This document shows positions 11,401 through 21,722 of a stretch of DNA of 64,000 nt, in pieces; position 1 is the stretch's first letter, and every line of letters starts with the position of its first letter. This stretch comes from Tritrichomonas musculus. Taxonomy: Eukaryota; Parabasalia; Tritrichomonadida; Tritrichomonadidae. The DNA is taken from NCBI GenBank assembly GCA_039105265.1, contig JAPFFF010000015.1, positions 2,480,001-2,544,000 on the forward strand, in the 5' to 3' direction. A model generated the notes under the pieces. It did not search any database. It was not told where the DNA came from and saw only the letters and a program-made list of their open reading frames with translations. A program made the position numbers and the translations under genes.

Positions 11401-11536
11401 AAAAATAAGGTCCTGATGATGGACTTAATGGAATTGCTTTTGTTATATCGCCTCCGCCAAGTTCTGGTGCACTTCCATAAACGTATACTGGATAAACACC
11501 ACATCTATTGATCTTCAAGTGGAAATTTACAGTCAT
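8456..11536 (-). CDS. DPE2-like 4-alpha-glucanotransferase (GH77) with N-terminal starch-binding modules, copy 1
   Basis: The 1,026-residue protein has three CBM20-like carbohydrate-binding modules (about 1-100, 105-210 and 247-345; each with a G-S/N-x-PELG motif) and then a GH77 amylomaltase domain (about 355-1000). Catalytic residues read from the motifs are the nucleophile D646 (VLRVDHVLGFFR), the acid/base E855 (CAEDLG) and D907 (PSTHD). An insert splits the barrel between nucleophile and acid/base, as in plant DPE2. Known role of the family: disproportionation of maltose with branched glucans in the cytosol. Plant DPE2 is about 955 residues with two modules, so the third module is extra. 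An initiator-like TCACTT lies 11 bases upstream of the ATG. A second copy lies at 35099-38179 and a fragment at 3104-3363. Confidence 0.95.
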   Translation of the reverse strand: MTVNFHLKINRCGVYPVYVYGSAPELGGGDITKAIPLSPSSGPYFYTATVEMAPPSKGEFSWYSYFFKPSMGSIIKEQVHVRFIPLYEGSIDLYDTFDIVNSVSDLVVHFRVRCFTHFGQHLYICGNIPELGNWELSNAQQMYFENHYDFWDCVIRLPLTNKAIKIEYKYVRAYDKSRAEWEPEENHSVEITNIQNPGIVEVSDTFRWYDSQLDIFKRAPFIKAFNRRLSHVRAPTLDLSRNEPGMVLVKFQMSCANVKPGQKVRVVGSCPELGGWDHRKGIVMADGDFPMWNAVKLIDHNSFPFAYKYVIVDGTNVYWESTENHYTSGISHQGADVDFPSSLQINDWLCLPNRELFKGLGVYTPLFSYRTKNSCGIGQYPDIKNMVDVCNKCGASLIQLLPINDTSDDGSWADSYPYRQTSCFALHPIYIDLLQVLPKTPEDIENEVKQKREELEKLPTVDYPEVWKFKMDILNRLFKHATFDDKFDDFVERNGKWLKPYALYCYFRSLYNTSDFHTWPEHSTITQEEVGQLSIKHYEDIKFTYWLQYICDVQFKSSRDYALNNGVVLKGDLPIGVFLNSVECWAFPKNFRMEYCAGAPPDPFSSDGQNWGFPTYDWDYMEQDNFSWWRLRLHRMAELYQVLRVDHVLGFFRIWEIPRDTCVRGMLGHYFPANPLSVDELRSWGLPDIDRYVKPYVRFHILQEKFGGEAQQVADKYFNKRNVDSNDDFYDFKPEYDDEVKVEASLKELPEEKRNHYRACLFQLLANVLLVEDPEKKGFYQVRTEVKIDHVEETKNGPIEFKSTSWLELNDYQRSQFEKLYIEFAYYRQTANWVEKAKPKLDMLKNLTDMLICAEDLGQLTEGILNCLKQHGFLSLRVQRMSKDPKDDFDHIDSFQYLSVCCPSTHDSSSLRGWWEENRPMTENYWRNVLWRHDQCPEHLTPEISEMILRKHLWSNSMWAIFLLQDLTGIVPHLAKLQTPEEERINIPADPHHKWRYRFPYTLEELEDDDEFNITLYELAKDSHRI

Positions 11537-11547
11537 TTGATAAATAA

Positions 11548-11553
11548 AAGTGA
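11548..11553 (-). promoter_or_regulatory. Initiator-like element TCACTT upstream of DPE2 copy 1
   Basis: On the minus strand TCACTT lies 11 bases before the ATG. Trichomonad genes are known to use a TCA-Y-(T/A) initiator close to the start codon. The same element at the same kind of distance precedes copy 2. Confidence 0.6.
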
Positions 11554-11559
11554 AATGAA

Positions 11560-12212
11560 GCCAAAATGAAATGATTAGATTTTTGATTGAAAACTCTCAA
11601 TTTACAAAAACAAAATATGAATGAATGAATCATGAATACAACTTTTTCAATATCTAAAAATGAAGTAACATTTATTATGAATAGAACTTTTTCAAATAAA
11701 TAAAAAAAAATAATTGATTATTTTAATAAACTATTTTTATTGATTTGTTATCTACAAGTAATACAAACATATAAGGCTTAATTATCATAAATTATGGATT
11801 TTTTGAAGGCGATTGAAACTTTTTATGAAATAGTATTGAAAAAATTATTTGATATATATCTTAAAATTTTCATATCAAAACAATAAATAATAAATATATA
11901 TATACTGTTAAAACACAATAAAATTCATAACTAAGTAAGTATGTGATATTAGATTGTTTTTTTCTATTACGAGTATTTTTATATTTATTGCAACCTGAAG
12001 TAAATAATGATGAGCTTTCAATATCAAAAATAGAAATTCAGATTGTCTTTAATTTTGAATGGGGTTTATAATAATTCGAAAACTTCTCATTTCAATCAAT
12101 GAAAAAAGAAACTTTCAACATTCTTACGATATATTTTCTTTGATTATTAAAAAAAAAGCATAATAATTTATAAATTCTTTTTTGTTTATTGTTCAAATAA
12201 AGTTTGCATTTT
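11560..12212. other. AT-rich intergenic region
   Basis: About 650 bp between two minus-strand genes, dominated by A/T runs. No coding stretch, RNA-like structure or repeat stands out. Confidence 0.6.
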
Positions 12213-13157
12213 TCATGTATCCATGATGATTTGTCCGATACATTTCACAGGTTTTTTATTCAGTTTATCAAACCATGGAAGCTGTAATGCTTCCTCTGGC
12301 GTGATTCTAACGTTTGGATTGACTTCAAGCATTGCACTGATGCACCGCCAGGCTTCATTTGATGCAAGCATGTTTCTGTTGGCCAGTTCGTTTTTCTTGA
12401 TCTTATCCAATATCATCGTCTCGTTGTCTCTTTGTTCAATTTCATATGGATACCTGTTAAACAGAGCAAGATAGATATTCGCACCTAATGACCACATGTC
12501 AGCAGCAAAATCGTGTTGTCTGCATTGGAGGACTTCTGGAGATTTATACAAAGAAGTGATGCAGCGTGATGAGGACTTTTCCCTTTCGTCTAGTTTGCAT
12601 GAATACTTAAATCCTGTTAGAGCTAATTTGAGGGGATATTCGGTCATAACAATGAAGTTTTCAAATTTAATGTTATTGTGGAGTACTTGATGAGTTTTGA
12701 GAATTTTAAGTATTTTTAGGCATTGAAATGTTATGTTACAAATTAAATCATCATCAATAATGTGCACTGTATGCCAGAGATATTCAAATAGATCTTTAGA
12801 TTGATAAAACTTAGAAGCTACTATAAAATATTGCTTTTGAGATAATGAGATGTTAACAATTTTTTCAGGCTTGATGATTTCTGGATAATCTTGAAATAAT
12901 TTTAATAATTTTTGTTCTCTATTGAAACATCTTCTTTCTTGTTCTGTAGTATATGATACAAGTTTTAGGAAGTAGCTCGTTTTTTTATCATATGGTATCT
13001 TTTTATTTTTGCGGTTTGACTTTATATCTGATGAAATCCTCCGAAAACCTTTGAAGCAAGGATATTTCGAGATGTTTGGCATTTTCAATTTAATGTAATA
13101 GATATTTTGAAGTTGGTTTAAATGGTCTACAGTAGGCTCTGATTGATAGTTTCCCAT
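12213..13157 (-). CDS. Small pseudokinase with a predicted N-myristoylation signal
   Basis: The 314-residue protein has a protein-kinase fold: a Lys in FLKLV (about K65) with Glu (about E81) for the salt bridge, an activation-segment SPEV motif (about 206-209) and a helical C-lobe (AADMWSLGANIYLAL). The catalytic HRD is replaced by HNN (160-162, then IKFEN) and DFG by TGF (181-183). Known kinase biology says loss of both aspartates removes normal phosphotransfer, so I infer a pseudokinase. The N-terminus MGNYQSE has Gly2 and Ser6, the usual N-myristoylation pattern, which suggests membrane attachment. The fold is nearest CAMK/AGC-like kinases in layout. A TCACTA initiator-like site lies 33 bases upstream of the ATG. 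The partner or pathway is unknown. Confidence 0.85.
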   Translation of the reverse strand: MGNYQSEPTVDHLNQLQNIYYIKLKMPNISKYPCFKGFRRISSDIKSNRKNKKIPYDKKTSYFLKLVSYTTEQERRCFNREQKLLKLFQDYPEIIKPEKIVNISLSQKQYFIVASKFYQSKDLFEYLWHTVHIIDDDLICNITFQCLKILKILKTHQVLHNNIKFENFIVMTEYPLKLALTGFKYSCKLDEREKSSSRCITSLYKSPEVLQCRQHDFAADMWSLGANIYLALFNRYPYEIEQRDNETMILDKIKKNELANRNMLASNEAWRCISAMLEVNPNVRITPEEALQLPWFDKLNKKPVKCIGQIIMDT

Positions 13158-13190
13158 ATGTTTATTAAATAATTTTTATTTTATAACACA

Positions 13191-13196
13191 TAGTGA
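13191..13196 (-). promoter_or_regulatory. Initiator-like element TCACTA upstream of the pseudokinase gene
   Basis: It matches TCA-Y-(T/A) on the gene strand, but at 33 bases it is farther from the ATG than in the other genes, so the support is modest. Confidence 0.4.
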
Positions 13197-13197
13197 A

Positions 13198-13662
13198 CTT
13201 TATCACAATTTTTTAATCGGAGAAATTTGTCTTTTTTTTATTTCTATAATATTTCAAAAAAAATATAAAAAGAGAATATATTTTACATAAAATATATTTT
13301 TATTGTATATTTAAAATTAAAAATAAATATATTTCTTTTATTTTTAATAATAAAATACCAAAGTAATATGATTTTAAAAAAATTCAATTTAAAATTTTCA
13401 TGGGAAATTGAGGAGATAAGAAATATTAGAATATATTATCATTTAAAGACTTAATTAATAATTTCTTCAAAAATATAATTTAATAATATTCATTTATTGT
13501 ATATTTAAAAAAGTAAAATTAATTAATTAATTAATAATAAAGATAATTGCATTGATTATTAATTACAATTAAACATTCAAAAATTCAAACACATTTTATT
13601 TCAATGCTAAGAATGCTATGCATTCAAAATCCACATTCAAAAATTTGATCGCAATTCAAAAC
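13198..13662. other. Very AT-rich spacer before the large transposon
   Basis: About 465 bp with long A/T and TTAA-like runs (for example near 13,520). Nothing coding is visible. It ends at the TTAA target site of the large element. Confidence 0.6.
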
Positions 13663-14000
13663 TTAAGGGTATAGTTGAAAAAGTGGGCTTATTCGATATG
13701 AGAAAAAAAATTTTTCTGTTGCTTTTTTTTAAATTCTTTTTATAAAATTAGAATGTGCACAAAAAAATGTCCGGAGGATTTTTTTTATTTTATTCTAAAT
13801 TAATTATTTTCTAATAATTATTTGAGATATTGAAAAAGACTCAACAAAAAAAAATTTCCTCCGTACAAAACTAATAATTTTAAATGTTATTGCGATTTAT
13901 CTAATAAAATTTCAAAAAATGCGAGAAATCATTTCTCTGGTTCTTTAAGTTTTTTTTTGAATTCTTTTTTGAATGATTCTCAATTTTCTGAGATTTTATA

Positions 14001-14738
14001 GTGTTCCTAAAAAATATTGATAAGAAATGAATTCAATAGTTAATCGTCGTTAACAAAAGTTATTTTATTTTTAAAATTTTTAATTTAAAAAGTTAAATTT
14101 CTTATCAATATTTTTTCGGCAATTGAAAAAGTTGATTTTTTATTAAAAATTAAAATTAAAATCTTACTTGATTGCCTTGCACTTCGAGGCATTGTTTCAA
14201 TTTCTTTGGAAAAGAATCAATCAAAGAATTGTTTGTTGCTAAAATTAGATTATTCCATATAAAGAATAAAAATTGTGTTCAGGAAACATTTGCCATTTCA
14301 GCTCCAGGGATTTCAAGAAACATTATTGCTTTAACGCATATGAAATACTTGATTTCATTTGTTAATATTTGTGGTCGGCAGGGTTGTGTTTTTTCTGGTC
14401 TCCCTTCATCAATCTATTTAGCTACTGCTTTGACGCAATTTAACGAAATACTTAATGCATCAGCTGTTTTGCTTTTATTAAAATTGTGCGATTGCAGAAC
14501 CACTTGCGATTAAATTATAGCGTTCGTTTGTATTTTTTGGTAAAGAAAACATATAAATAAAAGGTCAAAAGATTGACCAACAATTGATTCATAAATTCAT
14601 GAATAGGTCATTAAATTTGAATGAATTTGAAAGAAATTTTAAAATTCTCTCAAATTATTTTTAAATAAATTTTCTCAATTTTTTCAATGAAAAATGAAAA
14701 TTTCTCTCAAATTTCTTATCAATATTTTTTAGGACCAC
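14001..14738 (-). mobile_element. 738-bp non-autonomous Tc1/mariner derivative, single copy
   Basis: It is bounded by inverted repeats GTGTTCCTAAAAAATATTGA and its near mirror (…TAGGACCAC), with TATA on both sides, fitting a TA target duplication. It is the reverse complement of the three array copies at 38441-41254, with the same 738-bp length. The apparent 113-codon ORF at 14172-14513 (plus strand) is antisense to the transposase remnant and is not a gene. The insertion interrupts the left repeat of the large TTAA element, so it came later. Confidence 0.88.
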
Positions 14739-15169
14739 TATATTTTAGATGATTTTATACAGTCAAATTTGAATATATGTATAAAATATTTATATTTAAT
14801 ATATCTAGTATAATTTAGGATTTCTATTGAGAATATCATATATTATATTTTTTTATTTTTATATCCTTCAGTATTTTAATATCTATATTTTTAGAAATTG
14901 AGTGAATTTCAAAAATAGAGCATTTTCTTAGAATAATTGATTTAGAGATCTTGATATAACAATGAAAAGTAAATATATTTAAAGATTTCACAATAAATCA
15001 TACCAAATTGCTATTTTCTAGATAAATTTGTAACATAATCAAATATTAAACAAAATACCAATAATTATTTAAAATTAATTGCTGAATGCGCATATAAATT
15101 TGGAAATATCAGTAAATATTTTAATATTTGCTAAAAAATAAATATTAATTGAGACAATTTTCTTATAAT

Positions 15170-15430
15170 ATTAAAAAATGAAATAATTTCTGAGAATATC
15201 AAGATCTATATCAGAAAATAAATGATATAGTCGATTGCTATTTGAAAACAAGAGCAAATGAAATAAAATGAAATTTGAAAAAATAAAAAAGTTGTTTTCA
15301 ATGAGTGTTTTTTATTTATTCAGGTACTTTTTGTATGAATATTTTGCTTTTTGTTAGATATTGATAGTTTTTCAAAGATTTTAACGTAATGTTAAGACGT
15401 TAATTTTTTTGAAAATTTGATGTTCAAAAC
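15170..15430 (+). repeat. Left long inverted repeat of the 12.46-kb element (best conserved part)
   Basis: About 260 bp here match the reverse complement of 25390-25640 at roughly three quarters identity by eye, sharing for example TTTTAACGTAATG and GACGTTAATTTT. A third diverged copy of its inner part lies inverted at about 18930-19030. This supports a long-TIR element. Confidence 0.7.
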
Positions 15431-15516
15431 GTTTAATACACAATTTTAAAGAACCTGGTGAGCTTTATGCGAGACAAAAGAAAACATATTACGTAATTTT
15501 GAGTATAAAAAAGAAT

Positions 15517-15714
15517 AACGATTAGAAATATGAAATTGACCTGCAAAAAAAGGCCAAATAAAAAGATTTGACAAAATATTTTTCCTCTATTTATTTTTTA
15601 ATTTTAAATATAAAGTTAAGATGTACGTAAAAAATTGTCTGACCAGTTTTTTTTATTTGTTCCAAAAAAATTTCTATACCTAATTATGATTCAAAACTCA
15701 ACAACAACAAAAGG
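15517..15714 (+). repeat. Left arm of a 198-bp perfect or near-perfect inverted repeat
   Basis: The reverse complement of this arm is the same as 18624-18821 over 198 bp; I compared it line by line and found no mismatch. The arms are about 2.9 kb apart, 1 kb of which is a later insertion. Such identity contrasts with the diverged repeats just outside it. Confidence 0.88.
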
Positions 15715-16238
15715 TATACAAACTCTTTTCTTTCAATTTGTTGAAAGCAAAAAGTTGGTGATTTTAAGACTTACTAAAATTTTAATAGCATATTTTAAAT
15801 CCTTATCATATGTATAATTGTTTGATACTATTTGCAACCTATTTGGTTCATTACATAAGAAATTAGAATTTTTAATCTTTACTTTTTGAAAAATTTAAAA
15901 ACCCTAGAAAAGTGGTGATTAAAATATTATTTTTTTATTTTTGAACTTATATTTTTCTATATTATTATATTTGTTTGTTTATAAAATAAAAATATATTTA
16001 ATTAATTAAGAATATGTGGAGATACGAAAAATCAAAAATCGATATTTCAATAATTTCCAAATAGTTTCTAATCCCTTCGATACATTTTCCTGTAATGATT
16101 TTATCGTTTTATATATTTTATTTTATATGATATATCTCGTTAATTGGAAGATCTATCTAGGATTTATTGAGATAAAGCTAAAATATTAATTTTTTTGACG
16201 GTTTAAGGAGAAAAAAAGGTTAATTTTTTTTTCTGAAG

Positions 16239-16314
16239 AGGTGAAGTCGTCAATCTAAGCGAATTCAATTTTTTTAAAAAAGGTGAAGTCGTCAATCTAA
16301 GAGAATTCAATTTT
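16239..16314 (+). repeat. Two direct copies of a roughly 34-bp unit, period 42
   Basis: AGGTGAAGTCGTCAATCTAA starts at 16239 and again at 16281, followed both times by a GAATTCAATTTT tail with one base change between them. The function is unknown; it looks like a local duplication. Confidence 0.85.
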
Positions 16315-17335
16315 GAATGCATTGAAATCACGATCAAAATTACCTAAAGATTTAAAATAATAATATATTTATTTATAATCCAATTTTTTTGAGAAAAATA
16401 TGGAAAATTAAACAAAAATTATAATTGAGAAGTGAAAATTTTATTATAGTTTTTCTTTCAATTTATGAAAAAATTTAAATAATAATATTTTTAAATTACA
16501 TTTTATTTATATTAAATTAAATATATAAATCATTTTATATATTGTAATATAATATATAATATGAGATATCAAATGATATATTTGATATTTGTAAGGATAT
16601 GAAATAATGAAAAATCATTAAAATTCAGTTACGAAAGTTTTTTTTAATTTGTTGAAAAATTCTCGATATATTTAATCTAAATAGGTATTTTAGATATTCA
16701 TTGAGTTTTACATAATATTCCATATTATTAAATCATATATAATATATTGTTTAATATAATATTAATTAATTGCTTAAGATATCAACACAATATTAATTTT
16801 ATAAATTCAGAATGCATTCAAATAATAAAATATATTTATCTTATTTTTATAAATTATATTTCACAATATAAGATATTTAATAATTTTATAAAGTATATTA
16901 ATATTTATAATAACAATGAAATTATAAAATGCAATAATTAAAATGATAATTTTTTTAGATTCTCAAAAAATAATCAAAAAAAACTATTAATAGCAATAAA
17001 TATATATATGTAAACATTTATGTGTATATATTTATTTAAAAAATGTTAATCAAAAAGATTTTTTATTCAAATTTATAAAACAATCATTTCAAAACTTTTT
17101 CAATTTTTAAAAATTTGTAAACTAATCAAAATTAGACGAAATTAAATTTCTTTTTATACTGGAAATTATTAGATAAATTTTTAATATTTATAAATATATA
17201 TAAATATAAGTTTTTATAAAATAATCTAATAATATATAAAAGATATTGTCCGAAAAAATAGAGTTTGGGTACCTTTCAACAACAAAAGGAAAAAATAAAT
17301 CCTCCGGCCAAATCTAATATTTTTTGATTTAATAT

Positions 17336-18369
17336 AACCCTGTTCAAATGGGATAAACCGCTGGGATAACCGAAATCCTGGGATAAAAAAAAAATCCCTT
17401 GGGATAAAAAAGTGTTTAAAATATTATTATAAAAAATTTTTTTATGTATTTTTTAAATTTTTTCTAGAAATTTTTGTTTGATAAATAATCGTCCTATGTT
17501 TTATATTTTATATCACATTTCCCAAATAATATAACGTATTCGTATTCAATCTGGGATAAAAGTGGGATAACCGATCCCTGTGGGATATTTTGAATGGTTT
17601 ATAAATCCCAAAGGGATTTTTTTGATTAGTTTACAAATCCCAGTGGGATTTTCGAAACTTTTTGAATTGTTTTGATAAACTCTGTTTGGGATATTTTTGA
17701 AAGAATTGTGAAGATTGAAAGGGATTGTTTTTTGAATAATTCATATTTAGAATCATTATAACATCAAATTATTTAATTTTCAAAACATCTAACATTATGA
17801 TTTTTTCTATTTAAAACATTATGTAATTCATTTTTTTAAAAAATATAATCAGAATTAACAAATAGTTTTTAATATATTTAAATTTTTTGTAAAAAAAACG
17901 TTTATATATTTTACTTTTCATAGGTTTACACTATTCAAAAACATAAAAAAAAATATTGAAAAAAACAGATGAAGGAATAAGAATTAATGCAATCTAACAC
18001 TATTTTATAAAACTAGACAAATGCGTAAAAGAATAAAAAAAAAATCGAGCATGAAATTGATAGTGTATATTATATTGGATCGTGGAATTTCAAAATTATC
18101 GAACAACAAGCAAGAATCGCTCGAAACATCATCAAAGGGATTGATTTTGTAAACAAAGCATCATTGGATGAAGGATAGAAAAGCTTTTATGGGTAATATT
18201 TGATTTCTCTTATTTTTTCTAATGAGAACTTATTTGGTCAATATTTGATAACAATATACGATCAAAAAAGGTCAAATAATTGCTTTTTTTTTTTTTTTTT
18301 TTTTAGAAATCCCAAATTCCAAAAAAATGCTCATCCCAAAAATCAAAAAAATCCCATTTGAACAGGGTT
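17336..18369. mobile_element. 1,034-bp non-autonomous element with 18-bp TIRs and a 9-bp target duplication (MULE-like)
   Basis: The ends are AACCCTGTTCAAATGGGA at 17336 and its exact inverse at 18352-18369. Both sides carry ATTTAATAT (17327-17335 and 18370-18378), a perfect 9-bp target duplication, which is typical of Mutator-like elements. Inside, GGGATAA/TTATCCC-type words are repeated near the left end (17340-17660) and an A/T tract is near the right end. I see no transposase. It sits inside the large TTAA element and so is younger than it. Confidence 0.85.
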
Positions 18370-18623
18370 ATTTAATATTTATATACCAAAAATCAAATGA
18401 CAAACATTTATATTCATGGCTAGGGAGAAAAGAGCTTTTTTTCATTTTATATTCTATTCAATTCTTTTCAAATTCAATAATCAAAAATATAAAATGCATT
18501 GAATTTTCATATTTTTTTAAAAAAGCTTGAAAATGAGGTGAATCTAAGCATTTTAGAAGATTTTATGATTGATTTCAAATATATATAAAAAAATATTAGA
18601 TTTGGCCGGAGGATTTATTTTTT

Positions 18624-18821
18624 CCTTTTGTTGTTGTTGAGTTTTGAATCATAATTAGGTATAGAAATTTTTTTGGAACAAATAAAAAAAACTGGTCAGA
18701 CAATTTTTTACGTACATCTTAACTTTATATTTAAAATTAAAAAATAAATAGAGGAAAAATATTTTGTCAAATCTTTTTATTTGGCCTTTTTTTGCAGGTC
18801 AATTTCATATTTCTAATCGTT
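18624..18821 (-). repeat. Right arm of the 198-bp inverted repeat
   Basis: It mirrors 15517-15714. Just left of it, the segment 18586-18623 (…ATTTGGCCGGAGGATTTATT) is in turn inverted relative to about 17285-17320, so two inverted-repeat pairs are nested here. Confidence 0.88.
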
Positions 18822-19465
18822 GCTATCTTTTTACCATAAAAAAAATAAATAAGTATTCTCCTTACTTTCATACATCATACATTGATTTTAAAATTTAGTT
18901 TCAAAGTTGATAGAATATAAACTTTTTAACAAAACCATTAACGTCTCAACATTACGTTAAAATCACTGAAAAAACAGTATCCGTCTACAAAAAGCATAAA
19001 TTGTATACAAAAAGCACTTTAAAAAAACTGGAAAAGCAATTTATTATGCAATTTTTATTTTCTTCGTTCAAATCTAATATGTAGAATTGTTTTGATTTTA
19101 GATAAGCATTTGGTAAAATCATTAATTTTCTAATTCGAATCTAAATATCACCAGAAAATTTAGAATGGTTAAAATAATTTTAAATATTTATTTATTTTTT
19201 GGTGTTTACTCAAAAACAATAAATATACCAAAGCTAGTTGGTTAAATTCATGACCTTTCGTATATTTTTCAATAAATATTTTTCATATTGATTTCAACAA
19301 ATATTGAAAATAAAAAAAAGTCAAAATTAATGCTTTATTTAGTAAAAGGTATTTCCTTAGTAAAGAGTATTGACTTATAATATCGCCTTTTAAAAATCAG
19401 TAAAACTCTTTTTTTTCAAAATGTTCTTATAATTATACCCAAAAGTATTATTTCTAATTGAAAAT

Positions 19466-19906
19466 TCACTCAAGCGAGGCTTGTAGAGTATATGCCAAAA
19501 TGCTCTCTTCTAAATTTTTAATTAAGTAATAAAAGTCATTATTATTTGTAGATTGAGCAATTTCTTCGTTAACTGTATCAATTTTTCTTTGTGTTATCAA
19601 TTTGTTTTCTATCAGCATGCGTAAAAATAGCAAAATTGATATATTTTTGGAATTACTATCAAGATTAATATTGTATCCAGATTTGATAATTGCCGTAGTT
19701 AATATTTCAATAGGTTTATCCACTATATGAGCTTTTTTAAAATCAATTGCAAATTGATATAATTTTTCAATATCTAATAAAGGAAAAACTATTAATTCGT
19801 CTATAAATAATTGAAACATAATGAGGAAGGTTTTTTCATCGTAAATGTGCATCATTTGATCAAAAATATGCATAGATGAGAGGAGATGCATTTTATAAAT
19901 ATGCAA
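19466..19906 (-). CDS. Hypothetical 146-residue protein inside the large element
   Basis: The ORF opens with ATG at 19906, although the first residues (several Met, His) may be non-coding and a later Met could be the start. The rest has a helix-like pattern with Leu/Ile every three to four residues and no Cys or other motif I recognise. It lies on the same strand as the transposase-USP gene and 1.8 kb downstream of it, so it could be a second element-encoded protein or a fragment. No function is claimed. Confidence 0.4.
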   Translation of the reverse strand: MHIYKMHLLSSMHIFDQMMHIYDEKTFLIMFQLFIDELIVFPLLDIEKLYQFAIDFKKAHIVDKPIEILTTAIIKSGYNINLDSNSKNISILLFLRMLIENKLITQRKIDTVNEEIAQSTNNNDFYYLIKNLEESILAYTLQASLE

Positions 19907-21722
19907 TTATGGCAAACAATATATATGCCATTCGATAGATAATTAATGCACTAACTAATATATTCTCTTAAATTTGTTATAACTAGCCTACCTTTCGAAA
20001 AAATGAGGTGACAAATTCAATTTTTTAGATACCCTTTTTCGTGATCTGGCAGTGACTGATTTAAAAGAAATAGAAAATAAGTATTAATATCCTAAGTTGT
20101 TTTTAGATCATTGATCGGAAACTAATAAATCAATGTTGATCATATGAAAACGAAAAAACATCAATTTTTTCACAAAACTTCAAACGCAAAAAAAAATTTA
20201 CAGATCACCCGGTATCGAGATTTTTTAAACATTGATAAGACATAACATGTTCATAATAAAAATATTATGAATTTGTGAATTTTTTTTCTAGATAAAAAAT
20301 TTAAGCCATTTTAATTTTCGTTTTTTTGACACTTTGATCCAAAAAAATGATGTGAATCTTTTTTTATGTAAGTATTTAAGTAAAAATAAAAAATAAAATA
20401 AATTTGTTAAACAATATATTTTAAATAGCAAAAATATTTTCTGGCGAAACTAAAAGCCATTTTGTTTAAGCGTTTGAATATTAAATTAAATTGATTTTCC
20501 AATTCATTGCAAATAGTAAATCTTACTTTTTTGATAAATATGTATGTTTTAATAATTTTTTTGTTATATAAATTATAATTATATCAATAGATTTTAAAAT
20601 TTTCCAAGATATTTGTGTTTAATTTGAAAAATACGTTAAATATAAAATAAACGTACATTTTGATCATATTTTGGATCATATTAAATTTTTTGCAGAAAGA
20701 ATTGAATCATTAATATATTATATTAATTATATATCTATTATAATTTATAAATTCATGTTTTAATTTAAAAATTTCTCCTGTAATTTTGGAAAATTTACAT
20801 TTTAAAATATTCTGTATCTCTGAAAAAGTTTTTTAAAACTAAAGTTTTCCTCAAAAATTCTCTAAAGATTTATTATAGAAGTTTTTTATATGAATATCTA
20901 TCATTTTAATAAGTGGTATAATTAAAATAATATTAAATTTTTATTCATTCTACATTTATTGATTGAGATATATGAAATGCATAATTATTTGCATGCTTTT
21001 TATTTTGAACAGCTAAACTTTTTGCTACACTTAATTTATTTTACAATATTTTATTATATGGTTTTCTCTTTTTTATGTAATCTTTAATACAATGTATCAA
21101 ATAAAAATAAGATAGCATTAAGCTTTTGATATTCGAAATCTATGTTTACAACATCAAATTATTCAAAAATAATTATTGAATAAATCGAAACGAATCAAAA
21201 ATATTCTTTTTTGAAGAACTTATTGCCTATTTAATTTTTTAGATAATTTGAATAATATTAAATTCAAATATTCTGATATATTGAAAATATGAATAGAATA
21301 TGATCGTTTAATATATAGCTTTATAAAAAACTGATTTTTTTATGATATTCTATATAATATTCTTTTTTAAAAAGCATATTTATGGATTTAATATTTATTA
21401 CATGATTAAATATTTATGTAACTCAATACCGGGTGAAAATTATAAAAAGATATTTAAGAAAAATATTACCAAAAAAATTGTTTTGGCAATATTTCAAAGA
21501 ATATTTAAAATTAAACTATTTTGAAATATTATTTCATCTAGTTATATTAATATTATTATTAATTTTTTAATAATATTCAAGTATCTTCAAACGGTCATGA
21601 AATCACATCATATATTGCCAACCTATTTTCTCAAAATTGAAGGACTAAATCTTCATAAAAAGTGTATATTTATATTCATAAATAAGTATAAAATGCTGTG
21701 GCAAAATATTTATCCAAACCCT

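Noticed and set aside
14172-14513. 113-codon ORF present in four identical copies (also 38666-39007, 39704-40045, 40742-41083)
   Set aside because: It is antisense to the HTH and tail remnant of a mariner transposase; identity among copies reflects recent DNA copying, not selection on this frame.
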